Shown: positions 47,401 through 59,427 of the stretch, one piece after another
Position numbering within the stretch: the first letter of the stretch is position 1
Layout of the letters: each line of letters starts with the position of its first letter
Assembly (NCBI GenBank): GCA_039545295.1
Contig: BCIK01000005.1
Location: 217,309 to 281,308, forward strand
From: Udeniomyces pyricola
Lineage: Eukaryota; Basidiomycota; Tremellomycetes; Cystofilobasidiales; Mrakiaceae
DNA: 64,000 bases
Reading direction: 5' to 3'
Translations under genes and position numbers: made by a program
The notes under the pieces: model-generated
What the model was told of the DNA's origin: nothing
The model's database searches: none
Seen by the model: the letters and a program-made list of their open reading frames with translations, nothing else

Positions 47401-50400
47401 ATGTTGACATCCGCCCTCGTCGCACGAAACATCATCGCCAGAGCAGCGGGCGCCCACTCCGAGGTCAGTCGGTCCTCCGCCCCTCATCTTCCAGCCGTAT
47501 CCATGATATGTGGTTATGCTGTCTACATCTTGATTCTGTTCGGCAACTGACATACTAACGGCTTATCTTGCAGAAACCTTCTGATGGAGGTAAGTATCGG
47601 CCATCTGCGGTAGGAGCAGCAGGAGGACCAAACGGAGAGGATCGAATTATGATCAGGAGGTCAGGGATGCTGCGGATGAGACCTTGCATAAGCTTACACC
47701 CTTGTCCGACTCTCCTTCAATCGTATCAGATCTTCGATTCACCTCGGTCGCTTTGGGTTTCACCATTGGTTTTGGACTCTTCGTCACATGGCACGCCTTC
47801 AAGCAGAGTCGCAAATTTACCTCGGTTGGTCCGGACTCCTCTCGAGCTGATCATGGCTTCCTTTGTTCATCGCAGCGCCCAACATGCTCGAGAAGACCAT
47901 GCGCTAATGGACACCCCCCGTTCTCTGAATCGCTCGAACCCCTTTTATTCTCTTGCAGTACATCGTCTTTGTTTGGATGGAAATCTTTGCCTGCGTATGT
48001 TCCTCGTGCTCTCGTCATTCATATTCCATTCCTCCAAGATTTGAGCGTATCTCCTGCTTGGTTCGAACTCTCGATGCTGACTGTTATCAATCAACGTCTG
48101 TCTGTTCATAGGGATCGATCTGCGCTATCTCATACCTCATGGTCTCCGGACTTATCCAAGTCTCGATCGGTGTACTGTTTACGATTCTCGCGTTGTGGAC
48201 GATCCAAGGTATGTCTTTTTCTTCTCCTCGGACCATCCATGTTGCCTCTTTCTGTTGGAGGAATCGCGACATGTTGCCTGTCTTCGCCCAGTTAGTGCGC
48301 CTTTTCGACGCTGAATAGGTATCACTGGTCCTTTTGTTCTATCGTACAGTCCATGCTCTGCTTCAAATCATCTGCACTCGGTAAATGCATCGCATAGTCC
48401 TTATGGTCAAATTGCAGCTGGAAATCCGATTATCTACTCTCAAATCACGCTAACTCTATGTACTTCTTCTTCCCCGTCACCATCATGCTCCTTTCAGAAT
48501 CTGCATTCTTGTGAGTTTCTTCGGCCACCAGACTGAAATGATGTGGGCCGCCTCCTTTTGTCTGACTTTGCTTCCTCTTCGTTCTTTCCTTCTACCGACC
48601 TGATTCTAGATCCCTAATCCTGCGACGAGGTTCAAGCTCAAATTCGGCGTCGCCCTCTTTATCGGTCTTCTGAACGTCTCCGTCTTGTGAGCTTTGAATC
48701 AGACTCAACCGTCCTTGTCATATTCCCTGTATTTGGAATGTTTGATCCACGGGAATCCTTTGGCTGAACAACCTGCTCCTTCTCTGCTTTGCACGCTCCT
48801 CCCTATCAAAACTCACAGTTGTATCTGGATTCCTGCTCAACTTCTCGTTGAGCCCTACGTCAAGATCAACCACGTTTGGGATCGATGCGAAGTCAGTTGC
48901 CTCGTCGTATCAATTGCCTTGGTGCCCTACCCACGCTGACGCTTCTTGACTTTTCCTCTCTGCTGATATGCATTACCTGCCATTCTACACTCCCTCTTAC
49001 GTATGTTCGCTCCATCAGAAATGTATTTACCTCGTCGTCGACGGCGCTCTCAACTACATGTTCATCAAGCTCGTCAGCACCAGACTTATCGAGTTCGTTG
49101 ACCTGTCTTCTTTTTCCACTCGGTGTCCCTGCTCGCATCTCTCCCTCCCCTCTTTCTCTCACCCTCTCAAAAGTTCATGTTCTAATCAGAAATTTTGCGT
49201 TCTTGTCTTTCTACCCAACAGTCTGGGGCTTACAAAATACAACGGCTTGCTATCTTTCAACAAGCGGGTGAGTATCCCCTTTTCCGTGTAACCTTTCTTC
49301 TGGATACTGCTGCCCAGATGAACTTGCTTTGCTGAAATCGTTCTTTTCCCTGCATCCTTTTCCATCAACTGCATTAACTCGTCCTCATAGATTATCATCA
49401 TCTCACTTTCGTAAATCTCATCGCTTGCTGACCCATAGCTTCAGCAGTACCAAAGTCTGGCGAGCAATATGCTCAACAACGTTCTTCGCTACGTTTCTTC
49501 CCTCTCTTTCCCTTTTCACCCCTTCCATCCTGCTCATCTCACAGCATGGACGTTCTTCTTATTGGGCTGATGTCGCTACAGAACGTATGTGCCAACGTTG
49601 TCATCTCCGCTTCGGGTTCTGCCAATGAATCCCAAAACCAACATCCTTGATGTGGATTGCTCGATGACTGACATTTGTTTCTCTCCATCTCCATCTTGTT
49701 CTCATCCGACAATCCTCTTCATGTCTCCAGCCGTTGTCTTACCTCTCTGCTCATCCCGTGACGTTCCTCGTCAAGTTGGAGATTGAAATGTCCATGTCGG
49801 CCATCATGGTATGTCGCCTTGCTGTCAACACAACCGTACATATCGAAGTCCTTGAAAGCGCGAGATTCATTTCTAACATTCACTTCGATTCACCTCTGCG
49901 TGTATCACCCCTTTGTCCCCACAGATTAAGGGTGAGTTCTCTGCTATTTTCCTCCTCATCGGTCAAAGTCCATCGCTTACGACAATCATCTGACCTGTTT
50001 TCTTGCCCTCCCTCATTTTCCTCTTTTTTTTTATATACTGTCCTCCACAGTCGCCTCTGCCTCCACTGGCATCGAAGAGAAGGACGAAGCCATCGAATCC
50101 CAATGGAAAGGTCGTCATACCCGTCCCGTCGAGATCCACGTGTCCAACGTCGTCGAAGAGACCGTCGAGCGGGACGAGCACTACCCCGAGACGTTGCGAG
50201 TCGGGCGAAAGATGAACCGACTTTCGTCGGATACTAAGGACCTGGTGGGTATCTGCAGTCTCATCTAGTTTTCTTTCGTCTTCTTTTTCTCTTTTCTCTG
50301 CTTTCTTTGGTCTCTGAGGTAGGCTGAATTTCACCCTTCTTCATTTTGCCCCCTTCCCCCCCTCTCATTCTCTTCTTTTTTTTTTTTTTTTTTATCTTCA

Positions 50401-50829
50401 TTCTTTCTCTGTTTTGCCTCGATCCTCTCTGGACTCGTCCCTTCTATCTTTCAGGAAGACGACTTTGAGACCAAGCCCTCGTCCAACCGGTTCTCCTACC
50501 ACGAGGACGACCACGAACTCGATGCCTACCCAGCCTCGATCGCCTACCCTACGCTTTCCAAGTACCCAGCTGATCTCTTCCAAGGCACCGGTAACCCAGA
50601 CGGTACAGCGACGGGAGCGAACGGTTCGGCGGATGAAGACGCCGTCGACGAGTTGGGACGACCTCGTCAGCATCATACGTCGTTGACGAACCCTCCATCG
50701 ACGCCTGGATCGATCGATGAGATTGACGATCTCGAAGTGGACTCGGCCCATCGCAATCCGTTCCAAAGCACGGAGAGTCTTAACCAGATGGCCCTCCGAC
50801 ACAAACCATCCAACGACTTTAACGTCTGA
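47401..50829 (+). CDS. Fungal seven-helix integral membrane protein, uncharacterised
   Basis: Multi-pass membrane protein of a fungal family without a named function. Exons give DLRFTSVALGFTIGFGLFVT, FVWMEIFAC, ICAISYLMVSGLIQVSIGVL, YFFFPVTIMLLSESAFL and FKLKFGVALFIGLLNVSVF as helices. The family signature follows: LLVEPYVKINHVWDRCE, KCIYLVVDGALNYMFIKLVS and LGLTKYNGLLSFNKR. Then come SMDVLLIGLMSLQN and YLSAHPVTFLVKLEIEMSMS. A long acidic, Ser-rich cytosolic tail (VEIHVSNVVEETVERDEHYP and onward) ends PSNDFNV at 50829. About twelve introns, several shorter than 70 bases. The seven-helix layout with a long C-tail resembles a receptor, but ligand and signalling partner are unknown. The short N-terminus (MLTSALVARNIIARAAGAHS) has no clear signal peptide. 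Confidence 0.75.
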
Positions 50830-51332
50830 GCTAGCTCTCTCTCTCTCTCTCCCCTCTTTTTCCTTTCCGGGTCCCCTGTTCTTGCTCTCAAGACGCCTGC
50901 ATATCCACTTTTCTTTTGTTTTCCATCTTTTAGCATTCTTGTTTTTTTTTTTTCCTTCTCTTTCTCCGGGATCAGAATCTCTTCCATCTTCAAGCCAGTT
51001 CTTTCCGGACCCTTCGACACCTTGTCGATCTACAATATATACTCGCTCAATCTTCTATATCCTGACTTGATCCGCCTACTACTAAGCTAGCTAGCTAGCT
51101 ATCTGTATATATATACTCTTCATATTCAGAGCTCCATGTTTTATCTATTCTATCTCGTTCTTCCTTCTTCTTTCCGCGCAGTACCATGGGGGCGGTCTAG
51201 CTGTTCGACCGTTTTTTTTTTTGTTTGTTCTTCTTTTCAATCTCGCATCCGACCGAGTCATGAATTATATATATACACGGCCCCGTCGACCAACCAACCA
51301 ATCCAGTGTTGGCCTTGTCTTCGGGCAGGAGG

Positions 51333-51356
51333 GTCCGTCCGTCCGTCCGTCCGTCC
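51333..51356. repeat. (GTCC)6 microsatellite
   Basis: Six uninterrupted GTCC units. Confidence 0.85.
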
Positions 51357-51385
51357 CAGCTTATCTGCGAACATGCAAATTATTG

Positions 51386-51411
51386 CACACACACACACAC
51401 ACACACACACA
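51386..51411. repeat. (CA)13 microsatellite
   Basis: Thirteen CA units in the 3' region of the seven-helix gene. Confidence 0.9.
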
Positions 51412-52361
51412 GAGTCTTTTCTCTCGTCGATCCCGGCCCTTTCTCTTTTTTTTTTTTTCAATCTCTCCTAGGAATATATAACTAACTGAACACGACACTA
51501 GCCCCGCGTCGCACCAAGTAACGCACAGAGATCGCCGACATAAGGGGGGGGGGGGGAATGCCAGACCCACTTTTTTATATATGTGTTTCCGATTTTCGAG
51601 ACGGGGAACGAAGACGACGACGACGACATGCATGGACATATGGCATGTAAGGGGGATGGAAAGGGGAGAGAGAGAAGGATATGATTGGCACATTGATTTG
51701 AACTAGTACGTTGACGCGAATCGATACGAGGCTCGAAGGGGAGAGAGAGGGGGGGGGGCGACGGAGCAGGGGAGAGACGGCGTAGAAATGGAAGATACAA
51801 GCAAGCTGGGTAAGTGGAGAAAAAAAAAGGGAAAGGAGCAGGAAACAAGGAACATGGAAGAGAAGAGATGTCATATTTGATGAGAAGGGGGAGGGGGGGG
51901 AGAGGGCGAAGCGATCAAGGCAATTTTCGTCGTCGTTGGGAACGCTGGGGCGGCGAAATGAGGAGAAGAAAAAGGCTGGACAAGAGTGGAAAAATGGTGA
52001 GCTTGAGAGGGGGGGGGGGAGGAGGAGGAGAAACGTAGGAAGCGGCGAAAAAGAGAAAAATTACAAGCGTGGAGGAAAGATGGACGAGATGAAGGAATAG
52101 AGAGAGAGAAAAGCAAGCAGAAGAGCTCGAGTCAAGAGATGGGAGAGCATGTGTGTATGTGGGTGGGGTGTGTGTGTGTAGGAGAGTGCGCAAAGCGAGA
52201 ACGAGAAAAAGGAAGAAAACCCAAAAATGAAAGCATGTAAGAAAGAAAAAGAGTAAAAGAAGGAGATGAAAGAAAAACGGGGCACAGCGGCATGAACAAA
52301 AAGGAAGGTCGATCCAGCCGTCTGACGGTTAGCAGCACCAGAATGTATTCGGGTTGATTGC

Positions 52362-55300
52362 TTATTGGACAGACGCCGATGCGGTCGCGGATATGTTTGC
52401 AGGCGGCAGAGAATGTCCAGAAAGACTTGACGAGGTGCCCAAACAGGCCATCCAGATCCTCGTTTTGTGATCTATCAATAGCAGTCGCATACGGAGGACA
52501 CGGAAACGAGTATCGAAAGCGTCAGCGGCAAGAGACTAGTCAAGAACAAGCATAACACGGCGACGAAGAACGAGAGTGAGCAGAACGAACGTCGGAAGAG
52601 CTCCCGAACAAGCTCTCGGAAATCGATGCGAGTATTAGCAACGAAATAAAAGGTGAGTTTTCTTCGGTCGTGTTGATACTCGCAGCTGATGCGGTAAAGG
52701 CAACAAGACGGAAACGAATCAAGACCCATCAGTCGAGCGTCGCACAGAGCGACCGTAAGATGAGAAAGGTAGGAGAGAGGAAAAACTTACGCGACAACCT
52801 CCATTGGAAGACCTTTCTGCTTGACCTTCTGCTGACACAGGAGAAGCGCCTTCTCTTCGTCTTGCATCTTGAGCAATAGCAACCTGAGCGAGCAATGTAC
52901 AAGAGCCGTCAATTTCCGAACAAGGATGGAGCCAAAAGAAGAATGAGGCGCAAACCAAGAAGAAAGTAGAACCTACTGGGCATCCAGAGGCTGAGCCTTG
53001 TGGAAGATCCTCTTGGGCGTAATCTCTTTGCTCTTGCCACCAGTCCCACCAGCGCCTCCTCCGGGAGCGAGACCAGCCATTGCTTGAATCTTCATGAGCT
53101 CCGCTTGACCTTCTTGGAACTCGCGAACCTCTTCAATAGAAATGGAATCGTTGACGATCTTGCCGAGATCCTTGCCGCGATCGGCCTCGACGATCACGAG
53201 GTCGCCTTTGGCGAGAACGAGCGAAGGATCCGGAGAGTAGAAGAGATCGGTTCTTCCGGCCTTGAATTCGACAATGTAGAGGGGCGTCGAGAGGGGCACT
53301 GAAGATAGCGGGAGTCCCTTGCCCAAATCCGTAAGTGAGGGAGGCGGCGCCGTCGTGGTCGTCGTCGTCGTTGTGGAAGACGATGGCGACGAAAGGAGAT
53401 TGGAGGACGTGCCTGATGGCGAAGCCGTGCTGAGAGGGGACGAAAGCTGTCTCTGGTGTGGTTGGATGTTGTACTGAGGCGGTTGGGGATAAAAGGGTGG
53501 GTAGGCCTGCGGATGCATGGACTGCGGGACAACAAAGGGCTGCTGCTGTGGATGGTGTGTCGTCAGCTGCTGGATGCCTGGCTGCTGTTGCTGTTGAGGA
53601 GGTTGAACATGAAGAGGGGGTGGGCGCATGGCATGCTGAAGGCCGAAAGAGCTGGCAGAGACCACGGGTGGCGGTTGGGCAAAAGGTCGCTGTTGCTGCT
53701 GCTGTTGATGATGCTGCAGTTGAGGCTGGTGCTTGGGATCGAAAGATGTCTGTCTCACGCCCGGCCTGGGGGGTCCGATGGGGCTCGGCAAGCCACCAGT
53801 GCCTGGCTGGGCTCCATACCAGCCTCCGGTCGGCGACTGCTGTTGTTGCTGTGGCGAGGGAAGGAAGCCAGCACCGGAAGGACTCATATGGAACCCGGGC
53901 TGAGGCTGGCTGAGGTGTCGCGCATGCAGCTGCTGTAGCGGTTGCTGAGGTGGTTGACCGCCAGACCCTGTAGGAGGGAAAGGATAATATCCTCCCGATG
54001 CCGAGGAAGGTTGGAGCGGATGAGGCGCAGAGGGAGGCGGCAGTGTTCGGGAGACGGGCGCGAGGCCCGAGGAAGCACCGGTGGGGGGAAGCTGACCCTG
54101 ATGTCGATTTCGGTTGACGATTTCGGGAGGTGCGGGTGAGCCTGAGAGACCGAGACCGAAGATGGGTTGCGCAGGCGAGGGAGCAGTGGTGTCGGGCGCC
54201 CTTGGTCGGCTCGTGCTTCTCTCAGCTTGGCCCAGACGAGAAGGCTGAAGGGCAAACTTTCCGATGCGATCCTCCTCCTCGAACACATCCCCACCCTCGA
54301 CAAGACCACCGGCAATCTCGCCTTCAATGTCGCTCCCGCTCTCGTTGTCGTCCTCATCGTCTTCGACTACAGCTCTTCCGCCGTCCCATCGTCGACCCTT
54401 GAGCACACCCGAGTAGCTTGCACTTCGACTCTTGCTCACTGGCCTGCCGACGCCTAGGAAGCCATCTGAGCTGTTTCCTCCGGACCTGTCGGTACTGCCG
54501 GCCCGCTGTTGAAGCTGGTGCTGGTGTTGCAGGCTCGCAAAGCCATCTCGGACAAACCCTCCTGCGCCGACTGAGGTGCCGAGCATGTCGAGCCCCGATA
54601 GTCCCCCGTTACGGTCGCCTCTTTGATAAGACAAAGCCGAGGAAGCAGGGGCAAAGATGGGAAGTGAGGATGGATGCTGATATGAAGAGGAGGATGGAGC
54701 GACGTTGCGGTAGGTCGAGTCGTTAGTGCCTTGCTGTTGGCTCATGCTGAGCTCTCCGAGACTGAACGCGAGCTCTTCGTCCGAGAACGCTCCTCCTCCG
54801 CCGCCGCCATTGCCAGTACCAAAGCCGCCAGATGTTCCGTTGGCAAACCCTGTGGCCGACTTCCAACCAAGACCACCGGCAAACGTCAGCCCCATGCTTC
54901 TCTCTGGACTGTCGGGCAAGTACCGGTCACCTCCTCCACTCGCGGCCCCGGCTGCTCGTCGGCCTACCACAGAGACGCTATGTCTCCTGCTGGTTGTGCC
55001 ACTCGCCGCGCCGCTGGCGATACCGCCGCCCAAACCTGTGCCGCGATCAGGGTTGACTCCGGTTCCGCCAAGACCAAGGAGACCCTCATCCTCCCCTCTT
55101 TGACTGGAATGGCGGGACAACGTGCCGAGCTGGGAGGCAAATGCGGTGTTGATGTTGGTTCCGCCGAGAGTACCAAAGCCGAATTCATCGGTAAAGCGAG
55201 TGACAGAACTGAGATGTGACGTCGAGGGAACGGGGTAGTGTCGCTGGCCTTGCGAGGAAAGATGTGGAAGTGTCGGATCACGAAGGATTTCTTGCAGGTC

Positions 55301-56504
55301 GCGAGTGAAGGGAGACTGTCGAATTAAGATCGGACCAAGCGCAAAGGGTTGTCAGCTCGGGACGTATTGGGAGCGTAGTCGACCAAAAAAAACAAAACTT
55401 TTAGACAAGACAGACCATATTGCTAAGGGATCCGCCGCCGCTGCTGGGAATGCCTCGTCTAACCGACTTGATACCCCTGCTGCTTCTCTCAAGCGGGAAC
55501 CGGTCATCTATCGCTTCGTCATCCTGGTCGTCCAGACGGTGATTGTCTACACTTCCCCGATTGCCGCTGTTGTCCAGGCGACTTTCGTTCTGACCTTTGA
55601 GACCGCCCCAGACATTCTCGAGGTTGGGGAAACCGCCTACCGATGAGATGCCGGAAAGCGCCGAAAGGCCGCCAGGTCGAGGGCCAATCAGCGACTGGGA
55701 TCGGGATCGTGATGCATGCGGTGGAGCAAGTGGGGGCGAGTGAGGCTTGTTAGAGGACGGTTGATGAACGGAGAGTGGTGGTCGAGGCAGGCGGGGTGAG
55801 ACCGAGGCAAGTAAAGCAGATTCAAGATCTTGATGATCGTCGAGTTCTCTCGGATCAGCAGCATGCCTCGGAGTCGTGAACGATGCATGTTGAGACAAGC
55901 CTAGATTTGAACGAGCCGCTTGGGAATGAGTGAGAGGAGGGGATGAGGGAAACGCGGCAGTTGTCGGCAATTTAGCCGAGGACGCGCCCGATCCGATCGT
56001 CCCGACGTGGTGAGCAGGCGACCAAGGGCTCTGATTGGCGGGCGAGCTCGCGAGAGGCCATCGACCTGTGCCTACAGGTGAGGAAGATGGTGAGGATGAT
56101 GTCGGTTGAGCTTGAGAAACGGTCTGAGATGACGTGCGGGGTCGCGTCGAGGTAGAGACGCCAGCACGGGCTTGGCTTTCACATCCTGCGAGCGCACCTC
56201 CTGGCGCGGTCCCTTGGCTCGGAAGATGGGATGATTGGGGGGAAGCCTGTTGAGATCTGTCCGAGTGCGGCTCGAGGGGCATGATGCTGGACTGAATGGG
56301 TGAGACTCCGAGAGTTGAGGAAGCAGGTGAGCCGGACGCAGGAACAAAAGGCTTCGAACTCGGCGAGAGATGAGAGATGGGAAGGGGAAGGAGAGAGGTC
56401 GAAAGCGATGCCGGATTGGAATGGGTGAGCGAAGGAAGGGAGGGAAGGGAAGATGAATACGAGGAAGGAGTCGAGGGTTGGGTGGGAGCTGGAGTATCGT
56501 CCTG
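52362..56504 (-). CDS. PSP1 C-terminal domain protein, Gln-rich, 5' end unresolved
   Basis: Relative of yeast Psp1 and trypanosomatid cell-cycle RNA-binding proteins, probably post-transcriptional. The conserved end is clear: STPLYIVEFKAGRTDLFYSP, GDLVIVEADRGKDLGKIVND, then across an intron ALLLCQQKVKQKGLPMEVVD, YQWDRRKLTFYFVANTRIDF, RELVRELFR and KTRIWMACLGTSSS. The stop is at 52362. Upstream lies a very long disordered region rich in Gln, Pro, Ser and Gly, with Q runs near 53570-53720. An intron near 55314-55420 joins SSGGGSLSNM to SPFTRDLQEILRDPTLPHLS in phase. The exon reaching 56504 begins DDTPAPTQPSTPSS after a good acceptor; the first exon upstream was not found. An internal Met at 56282 is an alternative start. 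Confidence 0.8.
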
Positions 56505-57044
56505 GAGAACGAAACCATACCACAGGAGATGGAACCAGGCCAAAGACGATGTACATGAGGGCGGTGAACGAAAGGGAAACAGACTCAGGTCAGTCTCGGG
56601 CCATCGACTCGAGCGGTAGGCATGCCATCCCATGTCACATGCCCTGGCAGCGCAGGTCAAGGTGACCCATCCTGATCCGAATTCTTTTGCATATGCTTGT
56701 AAGACTAGCAGCCTTGCTCCGTTGGCTTGTGAGCCTAAAGGCGACGGCGCTCGTGTCAAAGTGCACGCGTTCAGTCGGCCCGGCGGAAAAGCTCGAGCTC
56801 TCCAGATCTCCAACGCCACGCACGCGCGCGCGAGCGAGGGGCCACCGACGGGTTAGGGGAAGTGGGAGGCCACGACGACGACGACTAATGGACTCACCCA
56901 AAGGTTCGAGGGGATCGCAAAGCCAGGCTCAAGCATGCCCTATCTCGACGGAGAGTCTAGTGGTACGACCTGAGGGAGTGAGCCGAGTGGTCGTTCGTTT
57001 AGGTCAGAGCGGCTGGTGGAGACTAGTCCGGTGGGAAACGTGTC

Positions 57045-57091
57045 GGGGGGGGGGGGGGGGGGGGAGGGGGGGGGGGGGGGGGGGGGGGGGG

Positions 57092-57162
<71 letters not shown>
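57045..57162. repeat. 118-base G tract
   Basis: All G apart from A at 57065 and TT at 57092-57093. The true length is uncertain because such runs are hard to sequence. Confidence 0.85.
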
Positions 57163-57163
<1 letters not shown>

Positions 57164-59160
57164 AGAAGGACGTGGGGACCCGGGAGCAATCGCGCGGGGC
57201 CAGGAGATGAGAGGGTTGGATGTGAAGTTGGCTGGCCTGGGCGAAGGAAGGAGATGATGAGTTGGGGCGGACGAGAGGCTGAGATTCTAAGTCTATGGGG
57301 ATTCGTTCGGAGCGAGAGGCGTGGGTGAGGATGAGGCAAGGGAGAAGGGGTCAAGGCAGAAGTTGGTGGTGGGAGTAAGAACGGCAAGATGGAGCGGCTG
57401 GAAGAGGGGAGGGAGGTGAGAAGCGATCCAGTCGAAGAAGAAGGCAGATGAAGCAGAAGAAGCAGCGCATATTGTCAGCTGGTTCGATGTTCGACCTCCC
57501 TCGACCCATCTTGATGCGGTCCAGGCTTCGTTCTTCGTTCGTACTCCTCATTGCTTATATGCATACTCATCAACACGCTCACTTAGCATCCAACCAGAAA
57601 CTCACAGCGATGCTTTCTCTAGGTCAATCACGTCGTCGAGGGATGTTGCAACGAGCCCATCAAAATAAAAAGGTCCCTCGTCTTGATCTCATCTGATCTG
57701 ATCGAGCATCGACCTGCCGAGACGTCGATCGAGTACGACTCTGTTTCATCTCTCTTTCGTTCTCGTCTTGCTCAGTATTTTGCACAGTCATAATTACCGG
57801 CTGCACCAGCCTCCCTCCCACCAGCTCATCCTCTCGAGCTCCCAGCCAAAGTCTGCACTCCACCCTCGCGCTCCCGACCTTTGCCCGACCCGTGTCTCGA
57901 ACTCTCGATCTCCATGCGTTCATATATCATCACTCGTCATTCAATCGTTCTTGACCTTCACGATCACCGTCCCCGATATATATATATATATGCCATGCTC
58001 AAGTCTGCGCCCGCTTCGTCATAGTTTTCTGCAAGAGGATATAGATCTTCGGCCCGGCTAACGTGGTGTTGAGGTTTGACAACTTGAATACATATGCATG
58101 TGAACGGCAGCAACCGTGAGAGCGTCTGATCGGTCTGAAAAGCCATGCGTCTGTTTCATAGTCGCATTCTCGCCAGCATGCTGACTCGCGCATACACAGC
58201 CCTCGCATCGCCATCTCGCTCACAACGCATTCTGAGGTTGATGTGCAGGAACATGATATAAGAGAAAGAGACAAAAGGAGGTAGAGCAAAAAGGATGTCC
58301 CCTCTCGCCCTTGCCGATCATTTTCAACCCCTGTGACCCGCTCGCCAACGACACCATAACGGCGCCGAAGTCGAGCAAAAAAAGATCTCCATCCCTCTAT
58401 CCATTGAGACGCGCATACACGCGCCCCAAGGAATGAAGAGACGGTTGGGGCAGACGGAGGTTTGCGAGCGTAAAGGGAGGTTTGTCTGGGCGTCATATAA
58501 GAGTCAATTGATTCCTGGAGAAGGATCCAACCATCGTGCAAGACGAGGAGGAACAGGAAGGCGACTGGCAAAAAATGGTGCCGAATGGGGAATGGAAAGC
58601 GATGAGGATTATTCACGACTGGAGAGTAGGATGGGGGAAGTAGGGAGTGAAGAGAAGACAGGATGTATTGAGGAGTGAGATAGGACGCAGACACAAAGAA
58701 AAGGTCATTGAAAGAAGCGTCCACAAGGGANGNGGGGGGGNGNGGGGGGGGGGGGGAGACATGGAGAAGGAAAGAGGAGCCAGGCCATCGCTAGAAGAGC
58801 AATGGGCGAGCTGTGTTAAAACGACTCTTTGCTTGGCTGTCAACGGACGGGGAGCATGAAGAGGAGTGAAAGGTGGTTTAGTGGTGGTGCAGGGATTTGG
58901 AAGGGGACGATGAAGCAAGGGGAGGTGAAAGAAAAAGGAAGGAAGGATTGAAAAGGAAAAAAGGATGGGTTGGTCGTGGACAAGGATGAAGTAGAGGCAA
59001 GCTTTTTTCAAGGGATTCCATTTGGATTGACGAACCAAAGTGGAGGGGGTTTGTTTTACACAGCAAGCTCAAGCGCGCAAGCTCCAGTTGCTCCAGCGCT
59101 TTAGCTGCTCAATGCGCTCATGAAGCAGTCCTAGTCATCATGATGATCGATGACCAAGTC

Positions 59161-59180
59161 AGCTCGCGCCGGCGCCAGCT
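59161..59180. repeat. GC-rich near-palindrome upstream of threonine aldolase
   Basis: AGCT, C, GCGCCGGCGC, C, AGCT: a 20-base inverted repeat with one mismatched pair. It lies 248 bases before the first start codon. Confidence 0.6.
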
Positions 59181-59427
59181 CACGCGCTCACGTCGCGCGT
59201 CGAGATCCGAGATGTGTTGACGTTGGTTGTAACCTTCCCCACGATCCCGTGATTAATGATTTCGCAGACGAAAGTTACCCCGGCGCCTCTCGATTCTCTT
59301 TGATATTCTGCTATTTCCTTTGATCAACCCTACTTTTGCCCCTCATCGCTCTCCAAACTTCCACCACCCCCGTCTGACTCATCCTTCTCAAATCGTCCAC
59401 CTGTCTTCCTCCTCCCTTCACTCCACG

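Larger units (their letters stand above)
50830..52361. other. 1.5-kb convergent intergenic region, low complexity
   Basis: The left half (to about 51480) is T/C-rich with (CTAG)n near 51085-51102, (GTCC)6 and (CA)13 repeats. From about 51540 to 52300 the + strand becomes purine-rich with G runs. The switch lies between the two convergent stops. No gene is supported. Confidence 0.65.
56505..59427. other. 2.9-kb region without a supported gene
   Basis: Probably holds the first exon and promoter of the PSP1 gene on the left and the threonine aldolase promoter on the right. It contains the long G tract, a purine-rich block from about 58240 to 58990 with N bases at 58731, 58733, 58741 and 58743, and GC-rich inverted repeats near 59161. 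A 241-codon minus frame at 57999-58724 has no recognisable domain, is Cys/Arg/Ser-rich, and is probably chance. Confidence 0.5.

Noticed and set aside
57004..57387. Proline-run protein on the minus strand
   Set aside because: The proline run is only the translation of the long G tract; the flanks show no conserved motif.
57999..58724. 241-codon minus-strand open frame
   Set aside because: No recognisable domain, odd composition, and it lies partly in a low-complexity purine block. Long chance frames are common in such sequence.
43145..59382. Gcn4-type sites (TGACTC near 43145 before BAT, TGACTCAT at 59375 before threonine aldolase) as evidence of shared amino-acid control
   Set aside because: TGACTCA also occurs at many unrelated places, such as introns of the 2OG oxygenase and FIG4 and upstream of the NR2C2AP-like gene, often as part of intron branch regions. 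The BAT copy is not the full consensus.
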